DNA from: Bugula neritina
Taxonomy: Eukaryota > Bryozoa > Gymnolaemata > Cheilostomatida > Bugulidae
DNA: 64,000 nucleotides
Assembly (NCBI GenBank): GCA_964035545.1
Contig: OZ037768.1
Coordinates: forward strand, 2,717,501-2,781,500
Reading direction: 5' to 3'
Positions 12,573-34,863 of the stretch are shown here, one piece after another; the first letter of the stretch is position 1; the number at the start of each line of letters is the position of its first letter. Position numbers and translations under genes: made by a program. The notes beneath the pieces are model-generated. The model was not told the DNA's origin. It did no database searches and saw only the letters and a program-made list of their open reading frames with translations.

Positions 12573-14384
12573 TTTTGTTTTACTACAGCATATGTATTCA
12601 AAACAAATAAAACTTACATTTACTACTAATGAATGTACTATTGGCAGTTGATTTTAATAAAAATTACTGTCAGAGTTTAATTATATTATTAGTGTTACTA
12701 GAAACAGCACGATTACGTACATAATAAGCAGAGCCAATAAAAATATAATTGCGACACTGCTTAAACTTAACTGACTCAATACTTAGGTAGCTGTTATGTG
12801 CTATATTTTTAGCTTACATGAAATGTTGTAATCGTTTTGGTAGCTTTACAAAACTAAAAGTTTAATCAAAACATTGAAAACTAATATCAATAAGTATAAC
12901 ACAATATAAGTATAAGCATGAACAAATATTTAGCATTAAGAAATGTTACAGTAATTTTAAAATTTCAAGAGCAAATACGCATGTTGTTGGTAATCTAATT
13001 CTAATTTAAATAAAACTTTAAAGCTTTATGAAAATAAAAATAAAAATTGAAACTTGAGTTGATGCAAATATTCGTGCATCCCAACTAGAGCATGTGCAGT
13101 CTTGCTTTTGATAGTAGCAATACTTTGTTTAAACGTTTACCTAACTACGCAAAGTAGCTAATGAATAAAAAAAACTTACATAAAGTAAATTAATTCACAC
13201 AATTACACTTTGACTTTTGAGTTTCTATGCAAGCCGTTGCTGGGTTGTGCAGCACGTGAATTTTAATCGATTTGTAATTGGTTAATAGTGCTTAGCCTGC
13301 ACGGCCGCTGTTGTTATCGAGATCATCTTGACTTTTCAAAAGCAAAATTGCTTACTTCCGAGTTTTTTAAAACGGGACACGAACGTTTTTTGTTATTGAT
13401 CTCTTTTCTTGCAAAGCTGAGCAATACGATATCTGTGATATAGACGTCATAGAGAAATTAGCTCAGATTTGATACCATACAGGTTAAAGTAATGAATTTT
13501 AACTTGAATTGCAACTAAATAATAAATTAGTCCTTTGTAAATAAACAAAATTGTCCTTTGGAGTTACTGTTACTGTTAGTTTAATAATTTTCAAAAGTAG
13601 AAGTAGAACTAGACGTACCGGTACTAAGTCTAATACTAATAGTAGTACTACTAGTACTACTACTACTCCGACTCGGTCTCGTAGCAGTAGCACAGACTAC
13701 GGGACACAGGTAGTGGTACTACTACTAGTAGTACGCCTCACTACTAGTACTGTAGCAGTAGTACTAGTTATTAATACAATAACTTAACAATTAATATTAG
13801 TATTAGTAATAATATTACTAGTAGTGCGAGTACTACTAGTACTAGTAGTAATAGTACAGTATGAAAAAGTATTAATATTTAGATTGAGATTCAATTTCAA
13901 CATCATGTTCATGAATGCTAATACTAATAACTATAAGTAATAAGTATAACTGTAGGTATAACTAGCAACTGTAAGTGATAAGTAAATAACTGAATAATAA
14001 GTGAATAAGTATTAAATTTGAATTAATATTTATAATTATAAGTGTAACAACATAAACATTTAACTCAAAGGTCACAACTGGCCCTCACAAGTCCAAGGTA
14101 CCTGCAAAGTACAGATGACCCTCTTGTCAGTAACACCGCTCTTTGTCATTGATTTATTCTTAACCCTATTCTCAACAACTGAAATCACTTCTTATTAAAC
14201 TAGATGTTATTGTAGATTAACGCGACACTTTCTATTATGACTTTAAAAAAAACTAAATTGAATTACTGTAGTTGTAATAAATAGTAATGGAGGTTGAACT
14301 ATGTGTAGCTCTAAACAAATAAAATTATTTTCTCCTTAATTAGTTTTTGTTTTCCATATGCTTACCCTGTGTCTTAGTAGGGTT
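12573..14384. promoter_or_regulatory. Divergent intergenic region, NME8-like / TAF5
   Basis: Head-to-head spacer of 1.8 kb between the minus-strand NME8-like start and the plus-strand TAF5 start, so promoters of both genes should lie here. A relatively GC-richer patch at about 13210-13400 is the likeliest promoter core. 13575-13860 is a degenerate TAC/TAG/GTA microsatellite. No coding exon was recognised. A 5' non-coding exon of either gene cannot be excluded: a TTAG acceptor-like site lies just before the TAF5 ATG. Confidence 0.5.
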
Positions 14385-21666
<7,282 letters not shown>

Positions 21667-21689
21667 CAATTTTATGTAAATAACGTGTA

Positions 21690-21695
21690 AATAAA
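21690..21695 (+). terminator. TAF5 poly(A) signal
   Basis: AATAAA 24 bases after the TAF5 stop codon, the first such motif downstream. A very short 3' UTR is implied. Confidence 0.65.
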
Positions 21696-21734
21696 ATATC
21701 TTGGAATAATTTAATAATACAAACTGTATGTATG

Positions 21735-21740
21735 TTTATT
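21735..21740 (-). terminator. NDUFB3 poly(A) signal
   Basis: Minus-strand AATAAA about 120 bases downstream of the NDUFB3 stop and only 40 bases beyond the TAF5 signal on the opposite strand. The two transcripts therefore probably overlap at their 3' ends. Confidence 0.6.
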
Positions 21741-21860
21741 TCTTTTGCAAACAAAATTTCCTTTAAAAGCAAAATAAACTCGTATCAAATTTAATATTAC
21801 TATAAGTTCTATGATGTTCACACACTACAGAAACCTTCAGTACATAATGTTAGAGTATGG

Positions 21861-22365
21861 TCAGTGATGACCATCATTGTGGTGAGATGGAGGATAGATC
21901 TTGTGATAGGCGGTTTCCCCTGCTATGATTGCAGCTGTTACTCCAACTGCAATTGGGAATCCCCTAAACACTGACCTCAGAAATATTCTAAAAGTTGTTG
22001 AACCTTTTTGGCCAGCTTGTGTGTATCGCCATACTTCATTCCTTCAGAAAATAGTTATATTTAAAGTAGTTTATAGACAATAATAATTTTAAAATTAAGA
22101 GTTGGCCCGTGTCAATAGCAAGACACATCAGTGTTGAAATGTGTCCACATGAAATAGATACCGTGAGTAGTGCAAGTTTGTAACATGTGGCCACATAAAA
22201 TGAAAACTAATATCTAAGTTCCATTTTTGAAAAGCATGCTCACCTGAGCCAAGGGTCCTTTAATCCATGCTGAGCTAACTTTTCTTGTGTTTTTAATAAG
22301 TCGGGAGCATCTTCTACTTTGTAAATTCTATAATCTGGTATTTTTGGAACCGAGGAGCCTCCCAT
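21861..22365 (-). CDS. NDUFB3: NDUFB3, complex I B12 accessory subunit
   Basis: Small single-pass accessory subunit of NADH:ubiquinone oxidoreductase in the inner mitochondrial membrane. Two exons, 22365-22244 and 22041-21861, give 100 aa, the usual size of the family. The family core is clear: IPDYRIYKVE near the N terminus, then KLAQHGLKDPWLRNEVWRY, where the intron falls inside the Arg codon of WLR. One hydrophobic segment (FPIAVGVTAAIIAG) follows, and the tail is His-rich (SHHNDGHH). The donor is GTGAGC and the acceptor CTGAAG. The start chosen is the only ATG upstream of the conserved core. Confidence 0.93.
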
Positions 22366-24903
22366 GATGATTGGTTTCAGTATCGGATAATCTTAATTTT
22401 AGTCGACCTAAATAAAAATTGCAAACTGAAACTAGACTTCAAGTTTATCCAGCTGACCATTACTTTTTGATGTTATTTGAGACTGGGTATTGGTATTCTT
22501 TTGAATCTCAATATGGGTTTGGGTATGCAAGTTGTGTCAGTGTATGCAGCCTACGCTTACACTAAAATAAAATGATAGACACAAGATTATTATTAACTAG
22601 AAGCATATAGATACTCATTCACTATATCATGCTAGCAATTAAACTAACTAATTCATCTACAAGAATATCGCCAACGTAACAAGCCACCATACAGAAACAT
22701 GATGAGTTATTTTAAATGTCATTGAATAAATATCTTGCAAATAGGAGTCAGCATAAAATTTTAATTCTATGACTACCGCAAACTTATTATGAACTTAAAC
22801 ATTTGCATAAACCATACTTAGTTTCAGTAAGAAAAATGTTCTTAACATACACTTAGTAATCATTTAAACAAGCATCATTGTGAAAAAGATTAAAATTAAA
22901 TATAATGTACATGTAAAAAACGTTTTCGCATAAGGACTTGTGTTATAATTATATTCAGTATAATACTTATTACCTATAATTATACGAATATTTAGCTAGT
23001 ATGCAAATGAAATAGTCTTACCTTTAAGTTTATGGTTATTACTACTTGTAGTATTACTATTAGTATAATTACTGGCCATTATAATTAAGTTTATACTACT
23101 TATACTTATAGTAATAGGTGGTAATACTATTACTAATAAATCAATCTCATAATTTGTATTGTAATATAAAATTTAACATTAATAGCTGAAGTTTATAATA
23201 ATACTAATAGTAACAGTAATACTCAGTAAAACTAAATGAGCAATACTTATACTAATAAACAAACAGTGAGTCATGTATAAGAGAGAGTGGTGTATGATCA
23301 TGATGTATAAGATTAAGTCTCAGAGACACGCATGTCAATTATCAGTATGAATATCAATATGTAGTAGTATTACTATTACTATTACTATTAGTATTAGTAT
23401 AAGAGACACTCGTCAATCGTCCCTCATGTAGAAGAGAGTCGGGTATAAGATTAAGAGAGAGCCATGTACTGATGTAGTGTGTACAACTCTACAAGAGACA
23501 CTCATGTAATTCAAATTCAAATTGTATAAGAGACACTCATGACTCAGTCTCATGTAATTCAAATTGTTATTGCATATTTTACAATGACTTAAAGTTAAAG
23601 TTAATCAGTTATTTAGTTAATGTCTAACTATAACTAATAATTATCATTTATTACTATTAGTTCAATTATAACTTACATTAACATTATAACTATAACTATA
23701 AGTATTAGTATAACTATAAGTTAGAGTATAAGTATAAGATTAAGAGAGTAACTGTAAGTGTGTTTAATTTTACTATCATAATGATAATAATAATTTCAGA
23801 AAATTATTATTTATAACTTTCTTTAGTAAACAATATAAACATCATTCATAAAAATCTGTGATATGAGAAGCTTTATAACCTCGAATTGCAGATTGAAAAC
23901 TTGCAGAAAATCTTTATTCCATAATCATTATGATTATGATTCTGTAATTGAAGTACGGCAACGACCTCTCCACATATTTTGTCGAGCGTTTCAAATAAAA
24001 ATAGAACACATCAATGAAATTGACTTGGGCCTGGTTTCGCTTTTAAAATTAAAGCAGCATTTAATATTAGATTTGATAAACAAAATTGAATTTAAAATTA
24101 TTTTTATTATGAATCGTATTTAAATTTTTGTAAAACACTATCATAAAAATACGACCAGGCATTTGTTAACGTTTGTCAATGAGCAGATAATTCTTAACCA
24201 ATAATTTGACCCTTGCAACTATTCACATTTACTGTGTACAACTTAGTATTGATGCTTTCACCACCATAATATATACGTATATTGTTATCTCATTTATTGG
24301 AGATCTAAAATCACAAATTCAAATATTTTTTCCCATTCAGTATGTATAGGAATATAGGGAGATGACATACCAACATGAGCTACAAGGCACAGCAAATCAA
24401 ACATAGCAGTAATAATAATTTGTTAGAAAGTTAGCAATTTTTTATTGTGATTTGTGTCTAAACATACTGAATAAAGTAGATAACTGTACTAGCTCAAATA
24501 AATTGACAAGACTGCACTAATTTGATCCAATTTGTAAACAACTTAAACAATGTAACAGTATAAGCTGTATATAAATTATAATATTGATATTATTTCACCA
24601 GCCCCTAAAACTCATCAAGATTTATAGAGCTACATACATAGTTTAAAGAACTATGTACATAGTTTTATAAAAACTACTCAAATACCGTTAGGTAAGAAAA
24701 GTTAGTAAAATAGCTAATTTTCAGACTGCTGTAGTTATTATACTGTGTGAGTAACACAATAGCAGTACTGTAGGTGTTCTACAAATGTTGGATGAAAAGC
24801 TTGCACTTATAATAACACCTGACTTTATGATAATATATTATATGCACGCAGTAAAATGTTATTTGTTATAAAATATAAAATAGTAAATAAACTGAATTGT
24901 GCA
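22366..24903. other. Intergenic region, NDUFB3 / receptor A
   Basis: The right end is the 3' flank of receptor A and the left end the promoter side of NDUFB3. No gene is recognised. 23030-23420 and 23610-23750 are rich in TAC/TAG/ATA triplet runs (ACT/AGT class). An open frame at 23863-24123 has no recognisable domain and AT-driven composition. Confidence 0.5.
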
Positions 24904-27900
24904 TTAAAGTGATTCAAAATGCTTCATCTGCTCCACAGTTTTAATGATCACAACAATTAAGTATATTATATAAGCTGTCCCCAATATTCTATCCAGTAGC
25001 ATAGCTAAGCGAATCCGCTCTTCTTTGAATTGTCTTCTTTGCTTTTCAGCATTTAGTTCCATTAGAATATGGCGTAACGAGGTCTGCAATAAATACAAAT
25101 TTAATCATATTTTATTACACTGTATTAAAATATTCTTTTATTTTCTATTGTGTTTGAGCAACTTTTATCAACTGATTATTAGGCAATTCAAACAAATTGA
25201 AATTCATTGTCAGATAAAAATGAGTTAATGCTGCTAGCTTATGTGAGCAATTTATATAGTTATTGCCAACTTTTAAAGTGAATATTATTATATTAAACAC
25301 TAACTATACTTGTATAAGTAGTGCGGTAATGTTGTAATTTATTAATGTCTTTTCCATTACTAAAAACATTAAATTGAAAACTGAAAAATCTAAGCCAACT
25401 TTTGCAAAATGTACAAAATATTAGCTTCTGTGAAAATTGCAACAATAATCATTTGTATATGTGAAATTTTAACTTAGTGTATGATCATACTATGCTATTT
25501 GCATGCAGTTTTATAACAAGATATGTAACACCACACGCCATGGACAATGATATACTATAATTGGAAATTTTATTTAGAATGTAATAATAACTGGAACCCA
25601 GCATCTTATTAAAGATGGTTACTAGAAAATGCAGTGTTTGTGCAATGTCCAATGACTAATACTTCATCACAGTTTTATATGATGTAATGTAGCAACACAA
25701 TATCATTGCCACAGCAAGAACAGTAACTTAGTTTCAAGCATATACCTTTACAGATGAGCTAATCTGCTCGTTGGTCTCATTCAGTTCAATGCTTTCTGAA
25801 TTTCTTCTCTTCATCTTATCCTTTGGTTTTTCCAAACAACACAGCGAAATAATACATCCGGAATTTGCGAACTATATTATTTAAAATAAAATGAATGTAG
25901 GCTAATAACTGATTTATAATACTTTTGCAATTTGAGTGGCTATGACTACAATGGCCGGTCTTCATGTTTGGATAGCATAGTTTGTCAGTATTTAAAATTC
26001 ACAAAATCTTGATCTAATTTTTTTCTAAAACTTATACTGCTTAATCATGATATGGCAAACTGCATATATTTCAACCATGCATTTGCAACACATGGTCATT
26101 GTGCAAAGTTGCTTACTTAGCAGCTAAATCATCATTATAATATGTTAAACACTCAACATAATATTATTGTTTTTTCTGTATTTCTATTTTATCCGTTATC
26201 TATCTTTATTATAATTGTTGAATTTTGAAAGCTTCTGCTTTCTTTTTTATGAATTCATGTTCGATACATTTATATATAACCTGGTAATTCTAGGTACTAC
26301 AATTTATTTTTCTACTTTTCTTACTTTTTCTAACTTTTCTTTATATAAGCCAAGCTATTTTAGCAAGTTTTGTTACTGATCTCTCATAATATCCTTTTTC
26401 CGTTTTCTTAAGTTTTCAGAATATCTATCTATGATCAGGTAACCCACTTACCTGTCTCACACAAGATGTCAGTCTGCCACGTTTATTGATGAAAGAAACA
26501 TTGATGGTGCTCACTACTATGCTAATCACTATCATTATCAGCTGTGTTGTGTAGTGAATCACTGCAATAAATATATCTTATTGTGTCATTTTCCAAAATT
26601 CAATGATGCAAATAATTTACATAATTGTTAATTTATTATATATTTTTATTTGTAGGTAGTAGTTTTTATTATAATTATAATCAGTAGCAGTTATATCCAA
26701 TACATATAAAATATGTACAGCCCAACTGCCATAATTCCTAATATATAGCCTAATTTCTACATAACAAATAACTTTTTAAATGAAATTTAAATTAAATTTA
26801 AACTTCCTATCCAGTAGTTAGAGCTACTATTTGAGAAGCATACACAATTTATTCCACATAATATGGTTAAACTCTTGTATTAAGTATATAAACTGGTTCT
26901 GTTTAAAAGAACTGCAGTATATAGGGCATTCAACATACCTATAATTGGTGGTTTCTCATTTTCAGCCGCTTCTCCTATTTCATAGTAGATTAAAGTCCGT
27001 AATCCTATTGTTCCAATGAACAGGATACATACTAAAGCAAAATATATAATATTTATTATTATAATCTAATAATATATTATATTTAATATTGAAACTAGTA
27101 AAGGTTAGCTCACCTTTCAAAACAAGTCATTCACAAAATGGGAGTTGCCACAACATGCATATATGCATTTTTGACTGTTGTAAAGGATTAAACAAGTGTA
27201 GTAATTTATGTAACTACTATGCGTGGGTTCCTAGCTTGTAATTATGTCTATTTATCTACACCAATAAAGTATTTAGGTAAAAGTTTCCAAGTTTATTTAC
27301 TACTAATTATATAAAAGATACAGCACGTACACCGATTAGAGATTACATCTTCGCTTAGTTAGCACGCTCTCTCTACTGCAAAACTACTACTAACTGAGGC
27401 CTATCACGTGACGCAATTGGATAGGCTGAAGGAATGCGGGGGACGCGCGTATTACGTCCTCACTACACAAGGAATTAACATGACCTTTGTTACAAACACC
27501 ACTAGGTTGTTGAACTTTTATTGTCAGCTTCTAAATGATGATTATATTGTTTTTCTTTGAGTAATTTAATCTCTTATGCAGCAGTCAGTTGCCAAATAAG
27601 GATAGGGCCTAACCACGGTAGTACCTTTGTTAAAGTCAGGGGTCTAAGGGTGATGACAGGAACCAATCCTTTTTCCATAATTGTTGCTTATTTTAGATTT
27701 AATTACCTTTTTTATGATTGACCTGTTATTTAAGGCAGGATAGAAACCCCAGAAAAACAGTCACTCACATAGCCTAAGCTGTGCTACACCCGCTGTGTTT
27801 AAATTTAAGTGAAAAGGTCATAGAAAGTAAAATTTATACTTGGAAATAACCAGCTGGTCAGGAGAATAATAGTAACATGATGCTTTTATGTGAGAAGTTA

Positions 27901-29483
27901 TTGCTTTCATTTCCTAACATTATCATGATGTCTGCTATAATATTATACAAGTGCTATTTGTATTAGGTATATAAGTTTTAACATACTATTATGTATGCAT
28001 TATATCGATTGTAGTGCTTACGATTTAGAAGAATTAATAAATGTGAGAGCTTTATTAAACCATCTCTTCTATGGCATGAAGTGCCAAATGGTCAAAAATT
28101 CACTTATTGTTGCAACTCATTATATGTTCATAATAAAGTATCTAGACATTATTCTTTCTCAAAATATAGACCTATAAGAGCCTTTTGTGAGCAAATGAGA
28201 GAAAATAATGGCTAGATACTTTATTATAAGCACATGAGTTACAATAATAAGCGAATTTTTAACCATTTAGCACTTCATACTCTTCGGAGTCCATATCAAA
28301 ACAACTCTTTTGTGCCAAGACCTTGCTCAACAACGTACTTGCATTTTGTTTCTTGTAACATTTGTATAACACTGCGTTTTTATGACTGCGCATCATGCCA
28401 ATGGACTTTCTCATTCAACTAATGGCAATCGCTGCAGCGAATGAAACATGCAACTATAAGCTAATGCAAACCACAATCAACTATTCGCATAATGCGCAGT
28501 CATGGAAAGATAGTGAAGAGAAACGTAGTGTATGTAATATGGGAACAGGGGGTTTAAAATTGTCTGCCCAAATACTTTTAGTTTGATTAACCAATAAGAA
28601 CACACCAGTTCAAATTAAAGTTTGTGATGATGTGTGACACATATAGCATAGATTCCGAATTTATTTGCAACATATACTGTGTTTACAATATGAATAATTG
28701 ACTTTATTAGCTAAAACAGGTCAAAATTGATGTGCTTTTTTAAATTTCTCAAGTATACACTATAACTTAGAATCATGCAGGTGTTAAAAACGTATTTAGG
28801 AAATTCTACTATCAGTTAATTATAGAGTTACCTAAAATATCAGCACCTTTAAAAGTTCTATCTACTACATAGTTCATATTTCATTACAAACCTTGTTCAC
28901 GGCAGATAAAAAGATAAGAATATATAACAGATCCTTTAAACACGTAAAGTTGCGTTTATACCTCTGCTGAAAAAAGTACCGAGTTTAAGTTAATAATGCT
29001 TGTCCGGGTACCCCTTTATAGTCAAACCGAAACTCGTTGAAATCAGTGTGGTATATTAAGAGTGTTGCCATTAGCAAATCTTACGGAATCATATGGGCGC
29101 CATTATGCCGAGATTGGTACCGCGAGTTTATATAAGTTATAAGGGAAAAATTTTGCCACTTTTGTTATTTTATTTTTTTTCTATTTTATGTGTACATTTT
29201 TTTTAATTTTTTTTATTGGTAAAGTTTTTAAACACATTTTTAATGCACATAAAATTAAAAGAAAAATTAAAACTCAATCATGCACATAAATACAAAGCTA
29301 TAAAGTTCAAGCTTCGCTGTGTTTTTAATGTGAATATGAATTGAATAATGCTTGCAATAACCATTATACACAAAATACGTTACAGTTGCTATAAATGTAA
29401 GACTAGTTAATTGGATGCAAATAAGCACGGTAATACTACTTAATTTATGCTATTTTTGAATTTTGTAGTAAATATTTGGCATG

Positions 29484-29514
<31 letters not shown>

Positions 29515-32500
29515 TATATATATATAATATTATTATATATATATAATATATAATATTATTGTTGTATTCTTACCTTCGTATGATGATGTGAACGTTGCAG
29601 TCAATGACAAGTACGTTACTAGTAGTAAAATAAGAATTTAAAAGTATTTCTATGGCTGGCCAGCCGAAACCTAAACTTGACTTCTAACATTCGAAATCTC
29701 GCTTCTGCCCCGCTGGGGGTATATCCGGTGTGACATTGTAACACTAAACACAACATCCTCCCTCTCAACAAAGAACGGTGATAACCCGTGTAAAATAAAC
29801 GTAACATCCTTTACCAGTAATATGACAGTAACAGTGAAGATGAACATGGAAAGAAATAAAATAAAAAGTAACATATATGTGTAGAATCTCCAAAGAAGAC
29901 AGGACAATAAGAGCTAACTGACTGAGTGTAGTAAAACAAACTATGTACAAAGTAAGGAGTATCAAAGCCTCCTAGTTCATATCAAAATCTTTAAATCTTG
30001 ATGGAAGCACCCCTCTACTGGACCTAACACCTCGCCTACCGATAGGGGGGACAACACTGCGAGTTGGGGTAACTGCTTTAACTTCCTGGTCTGACACAAC
30101 TGGTGTTGGAAGATTGGGGTTTGGTAGCTCTTCAGTATCCGTTGGGCTAGAAGAGTCCAGCTCGGAACTAGGACGAACAATCGTGTTATTGGGTTTCAAA
30201 TGAACTCGATTTCTCCTTAGGATTCGAGACCCATTATCAACGAGGTATGACCTCGGTGCACCATGATGTCCAACCACACATCCAGGTGTCCAGATCTTTT
30301 CTGGACCAGCTCTCATAAATACTTCAGAGCCTAGGGGTAAATTGGGTAGTTCCTTTGTCCGCTGATCGTAATATGCTTTAGCTGTCTGTTGTCTTGCTTT
30401 GAGAGCACCAGTGGAATTTACTGTACTTGGAGTCAGGAATGCGGTAGTCGTCGGGAGTCCAGTTCTCAAATTCCTGCTGAAAAGCATCTCTGCTGGACTA
30501 TATAGACAACCACTCAGTGGTGTCTCTCTGTAGACTAGTAGAGAGTGATACACATCAACCTGAGACTGTTCACACTTCCTTAAAAACTGCTTCACAGTCT
30601 GAACATACCGTTCAGCAAGACCATTTGACTGATGATGGTGTGGACTGGAGGTAACAATATCAAAACACCAATCCTTACCAAACTGTTTCATCACATGACT
30701 TGTAAAGGGCATATTGTCCGCCATAATGGATTTGGGCACGCCATGAATTGAAAATATGGATTTCAGGGCCATGACAACATGTTCTGCAGTTTTTCCACCT
30801 AATAAACGTAGTTCGGGAAAGTGTGACATGCAGTCAACTACTAACAAGTAGTCCTGACCGCGAAACTGCATTATATCCATGGCTACAGTGTACCACGGCA
30901 ATGTGGGCGTGTCATGAGGCATAAGTGGCTCCTTTGACTGCCTGTTTGCAAACATAGCACACTCACTGCACAGGCTAACCTTTGAATAGATGTCCTGATT
31001 CAGTCCCGGCCAATAAACAGACCTACGGGCTCGCTCTTTACACTTCTGTATTCCCAAATGTCCCTGGTGAATCTTGTTCAACATTTCTTTTCGTGCACCA
31101 ACCGGAACAACTAGGCGCTCACCTACGAAAAGAAAACCACCAGCTTCATATAGTTCATCTCTTACCAACCAATAGGGTTGTAGGTTGGCAGGTGCATGAC
31201 TACGATGCGTCCAGTCCCAACCCTCTTGGCACGCCTGCTTGAGATCCGACATTGTTGTGTCATCCGAATATGCCGTACTCAACCAGTCACTCATCTCACT
31301 TGCAACCTCCAGCGAGTGAACCATCACTACTTCATCCTCCAGGTCAGCTTGGGTCGACGGAGTCTTAGTGCTATACGCTCTAGACAGAGTATCAGCAAGA
31401 TAGAGATATTTCCCTGGGACATAGGTGACCTGGGCTACTTCATAACGTTGTAATCTCAGGAGCAGTCGTTGTAGCCGTGGAGATGCTTTATGTAAAGGTT
31501 TCTTCATTATGGATAACAAGGGACTGTGATCAGTCTGTAGTGCTATAGGACGACCATAAACATAGCTATGGAAGTACTCACAGCCAAAGACCATAGCTAG
31601 TAACTCTTTATCAATTTGGGGATAATTGATCTCAGCACTGGTCAGGGCCCGAGAGCCATAGGCTACAGGCCTACCCTGCTGTAGTAGCACAGCACCAAGC
31701 CCAGACTTAGAGGCATCTACTTGGAGATTTACCGGCTTGTTTACATCAAAGTACTTCAAAACACTGTCATTCATGAGAACACTTCTGATATTGGCCATGG
31801 CTGATTGCTGTTCTGGACCCCAGAACCAATCCACATCCTTCTTCAAAAGGCATCTGAGAGGTTCAGTAATTGTGGACATATTCGGGATGTAGTTCCTAAG
31901 AAAGTTGACTGTGCCCAACAGCCGTTGTACACCATTTCTGTCTGTGGGTTCAGGCATGTCTGCAATAGCTGACACCTTGTTTGGGTCAGGCTTTAGACCA
32001 TCTACGGACACAATATGCCCAAGGTAGTTGACTTCTTGCCGATTGACTTGAATTTTTTCTTTGTTAAAACGCACATTGCACTCCCGGGCTCTCTGCAATA
32101 CTTTGTGGAGGTTATTGTCATGTTCCGCCTGCGTGCGACCGGCCACAATTAAGTCATCAAAGTATATGGAGACCGCTAGATCACCAAAAATCTGTTCGAC
32201 ACGTTTTTCGAACACTTCGGCAGATGAGTGAAGGCCAAATGGTAGTCTTTTATAGCAATATCTGCCAAATGGCGTGTTGAACGTAGTGAGAAGACTACTT
32301 TCAGGGAATAGGCGGATATGCCAATAGCCATGCTTCATATCCAGAATAGTAAAGTGTTTCATGCCATTAAACCTGAATGCAATATCCTCCAAAGTAGGAA
32401 TTTTATGATGTTCACGTCGAACTGCACGATTTAAGTCTTTTGGGTCCAGACATATGCGCACAGAACCGTCTCTCTTTTCGACACAAACCATACTATTTAC

Positions 32501-34818
32501 CCACATGGTTGGTTGATCTACTTTCCTGATAATGTCGACAGACTCCATCCGCTCCAGTTCAGTTTTAACACGATCCATCATGCTAAGGGGCACACGCCTT
32601 GGTGGGTGAATCACTGGTTTTATAGACGCGTCTATCGATATATTATGTTCACCATCCAAGCATCCAATCCCTTCAAAAACATCAGGATATTTGGCCAGGA
32701 TGTCTGCCGGAGTTATTTCATTAACTCTTTGCACAATTTTTAGTAACTCACATGCCTCTAAACCTAAAATCGGTGCTAGATTATTGGGAACCACCTCAAA
32801 TCTCAAATTATAGCTCATGTCCGAATAAGGAAGACTCACAGGCAGTGTTACACAGCCTGAAGTCTGTATGCTAGACCTGTTGTACCCCAGGAGTCGGACC
32901 TTGGATGGTTTTATTTCTACACCCAATTTATTGGCCATCGCTTCAGTTACAGTATTTGTTTCGGCTCCTGTGTCAACTTTGAAAGAATTTCTTTCACTGT
33001 CCTTCAACTTGACATCCACAAACCACGACTTCTTAGCCTCGACTGTCTCTACCATTCCGATAAACAAGGTTGAAAGATTTTTATCCAGCACTTCTTCTCC
33101 AGTCTCGACTCCAACGGCATGAACGAGCTTTTTTGGGCATCGTTTTTCAAAGTGATTTAAACCATGACAACTGTTACACTTTTTGCCATATGCCGGACAT
33201 TTGCCGTAGACATGTTCATACGAACAGAATCTGCATTTTATCTTCTTGTCAGTGGTAAGTCCACCCTTGTGAATGGGTTTGTTGACAACAGTGGCAACCT
33301 GTCTCATCGCTAAACTAAACTTATCCCCATCAGCAATCAGGCTCAGCTGTGCTTCAGTCATCTCAGTAGCCCGAATATCCTCTACGGCTTTTTCTAAAGT
33401 CATCGTGTTGTCACGAAGTAATCTTTCCTTCAGCTTTACAGATGTCAAGCCAAAAACGATACGACATAGCAACATCTTTGACTTCACACCCTCTGGAAAG
33501 TCACACCGCGATGCCTGTGACTTGAGTCGCTTTAAATATACATCTATAGGCTCACTTTCAGTCTGCGACATCGACCAGAACACAAACCACTCATAGAGCT
33601 CATTTTTTCTCGGGTTACAATATGTATCAAACATATCCAGTACATCACTTAGTACCGTCTTACTTTTCCCAGCTGGGGCCTCCAACTGTGAGAAAATCTC
33701 ATTGGTCTCGTCGCCAGCAATATGCAGAAACATTGCTATCTGCCTCCGGGATATGGCTGCATTGCCGGCAGGTTCAGGGTCTGTGGGATTCGCTTTGGGA
33801 GTTAGAACTACATCAATAGCCATCAAATAATTTTCAAAATTTCTGCGGAATCGTTTCCAGTTCTCCGACACATTGCCCTCAAAACACATCCCAGAAGGCT
33901 GTCTGAGACCATCCATGACTTTATCAAACAACGGACAAATTCACAAATAACAAAAGAAAACCACCACAATACTAAACTCAAACTGCAACCATCAAAAGAG
34001 CCGCAAGTTCAACATAAAAAGAAAAAACAAACACAAAACTTCAGGCAGAACAACAGCAAGTATCAAACAAACAATTCAAATCACTGGAAGAGTAGAGAAA
34101 AGCCGTCAATGAAATGATTGCTCACAACCAGTGAATCATATAATCAGACTTAATCTGCAGCTGAAGTTAGTACGCGCTGCCACCATGTTGTATTCTTACC
34201 TTCGTATGATGATGTGAACGTTGCAGTCAATGACAAGTACGTTACTAGTAGTAAAATAAGAATTTAAAAGTATTTCTATGGCTGGCCAGCCGAAACCTAA
34301 ACTTGACTTCTAACATTCGAAATCTCGCTTCTGCCCCGCTGGGGGTATATCCGGTGTGACATTGTAACACTAAACACAACAATTATTATATGTATATATA
34401 TATATTATATATAATATCATTATATATATATATATAATGTATATAATTTAATATATAATATAATAATATATTATATATGATATTATTATATATATAATAT
34501 AATATATAATATAATAATATATTATATATATTATATATGATATTATTATATATATAATATATATATAATATATTATATAATATATTAATGCATAATATAT
34601 TATTATAATATATATATATCATATTCAATATAATATATAATATAATAATATATTATACATGATATTATATATATATATATAATATATATATAATATAATA
34701 TATAATATAATAATATATAATATATTATTAAAAAATATATATATATTATATATAATATTATTATACTTGTATAATATATATATAATATAATATAATATAT
34801 AATATATAATAATATATC

Positions 34819-34863
<45 letters not shown>

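Larger units (their letters stand above)
29560..34381 (-). mobile_element. Gypsy-type LTR retrotransposon, apparently intact
   Basis: Complete 4.8 kb element. Two 196-bp LTRs begin TGTTG and end CAACA. They flank one gag-pol frame, a primer-binding site next to the 5' LTR and a purine tract next to the 3' LTR. The 5-bp direct duplication ATTAT lies at 29555-29559 and 34382-34386. The LTRs appear identical by eye, pointing to a recent insertion. It inserted into the TA core of the foldback element, in the intron of receptor A and in the same direction as that gene. Confidence 0.96.

Noticed and set aside
23863-24123. 86-codon plus-strand frame
   Set aside because: No family resemblance, AT-driven Lys/Ile/Asn composition and no splice partner seen.
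29560-34381. Possible endogenous retrovirus
   Set aside because: No envelope frame after the integrase and only 216 bases between the stop and the 3' LTR; it is a Gypsy-type LTR retrotransposon.
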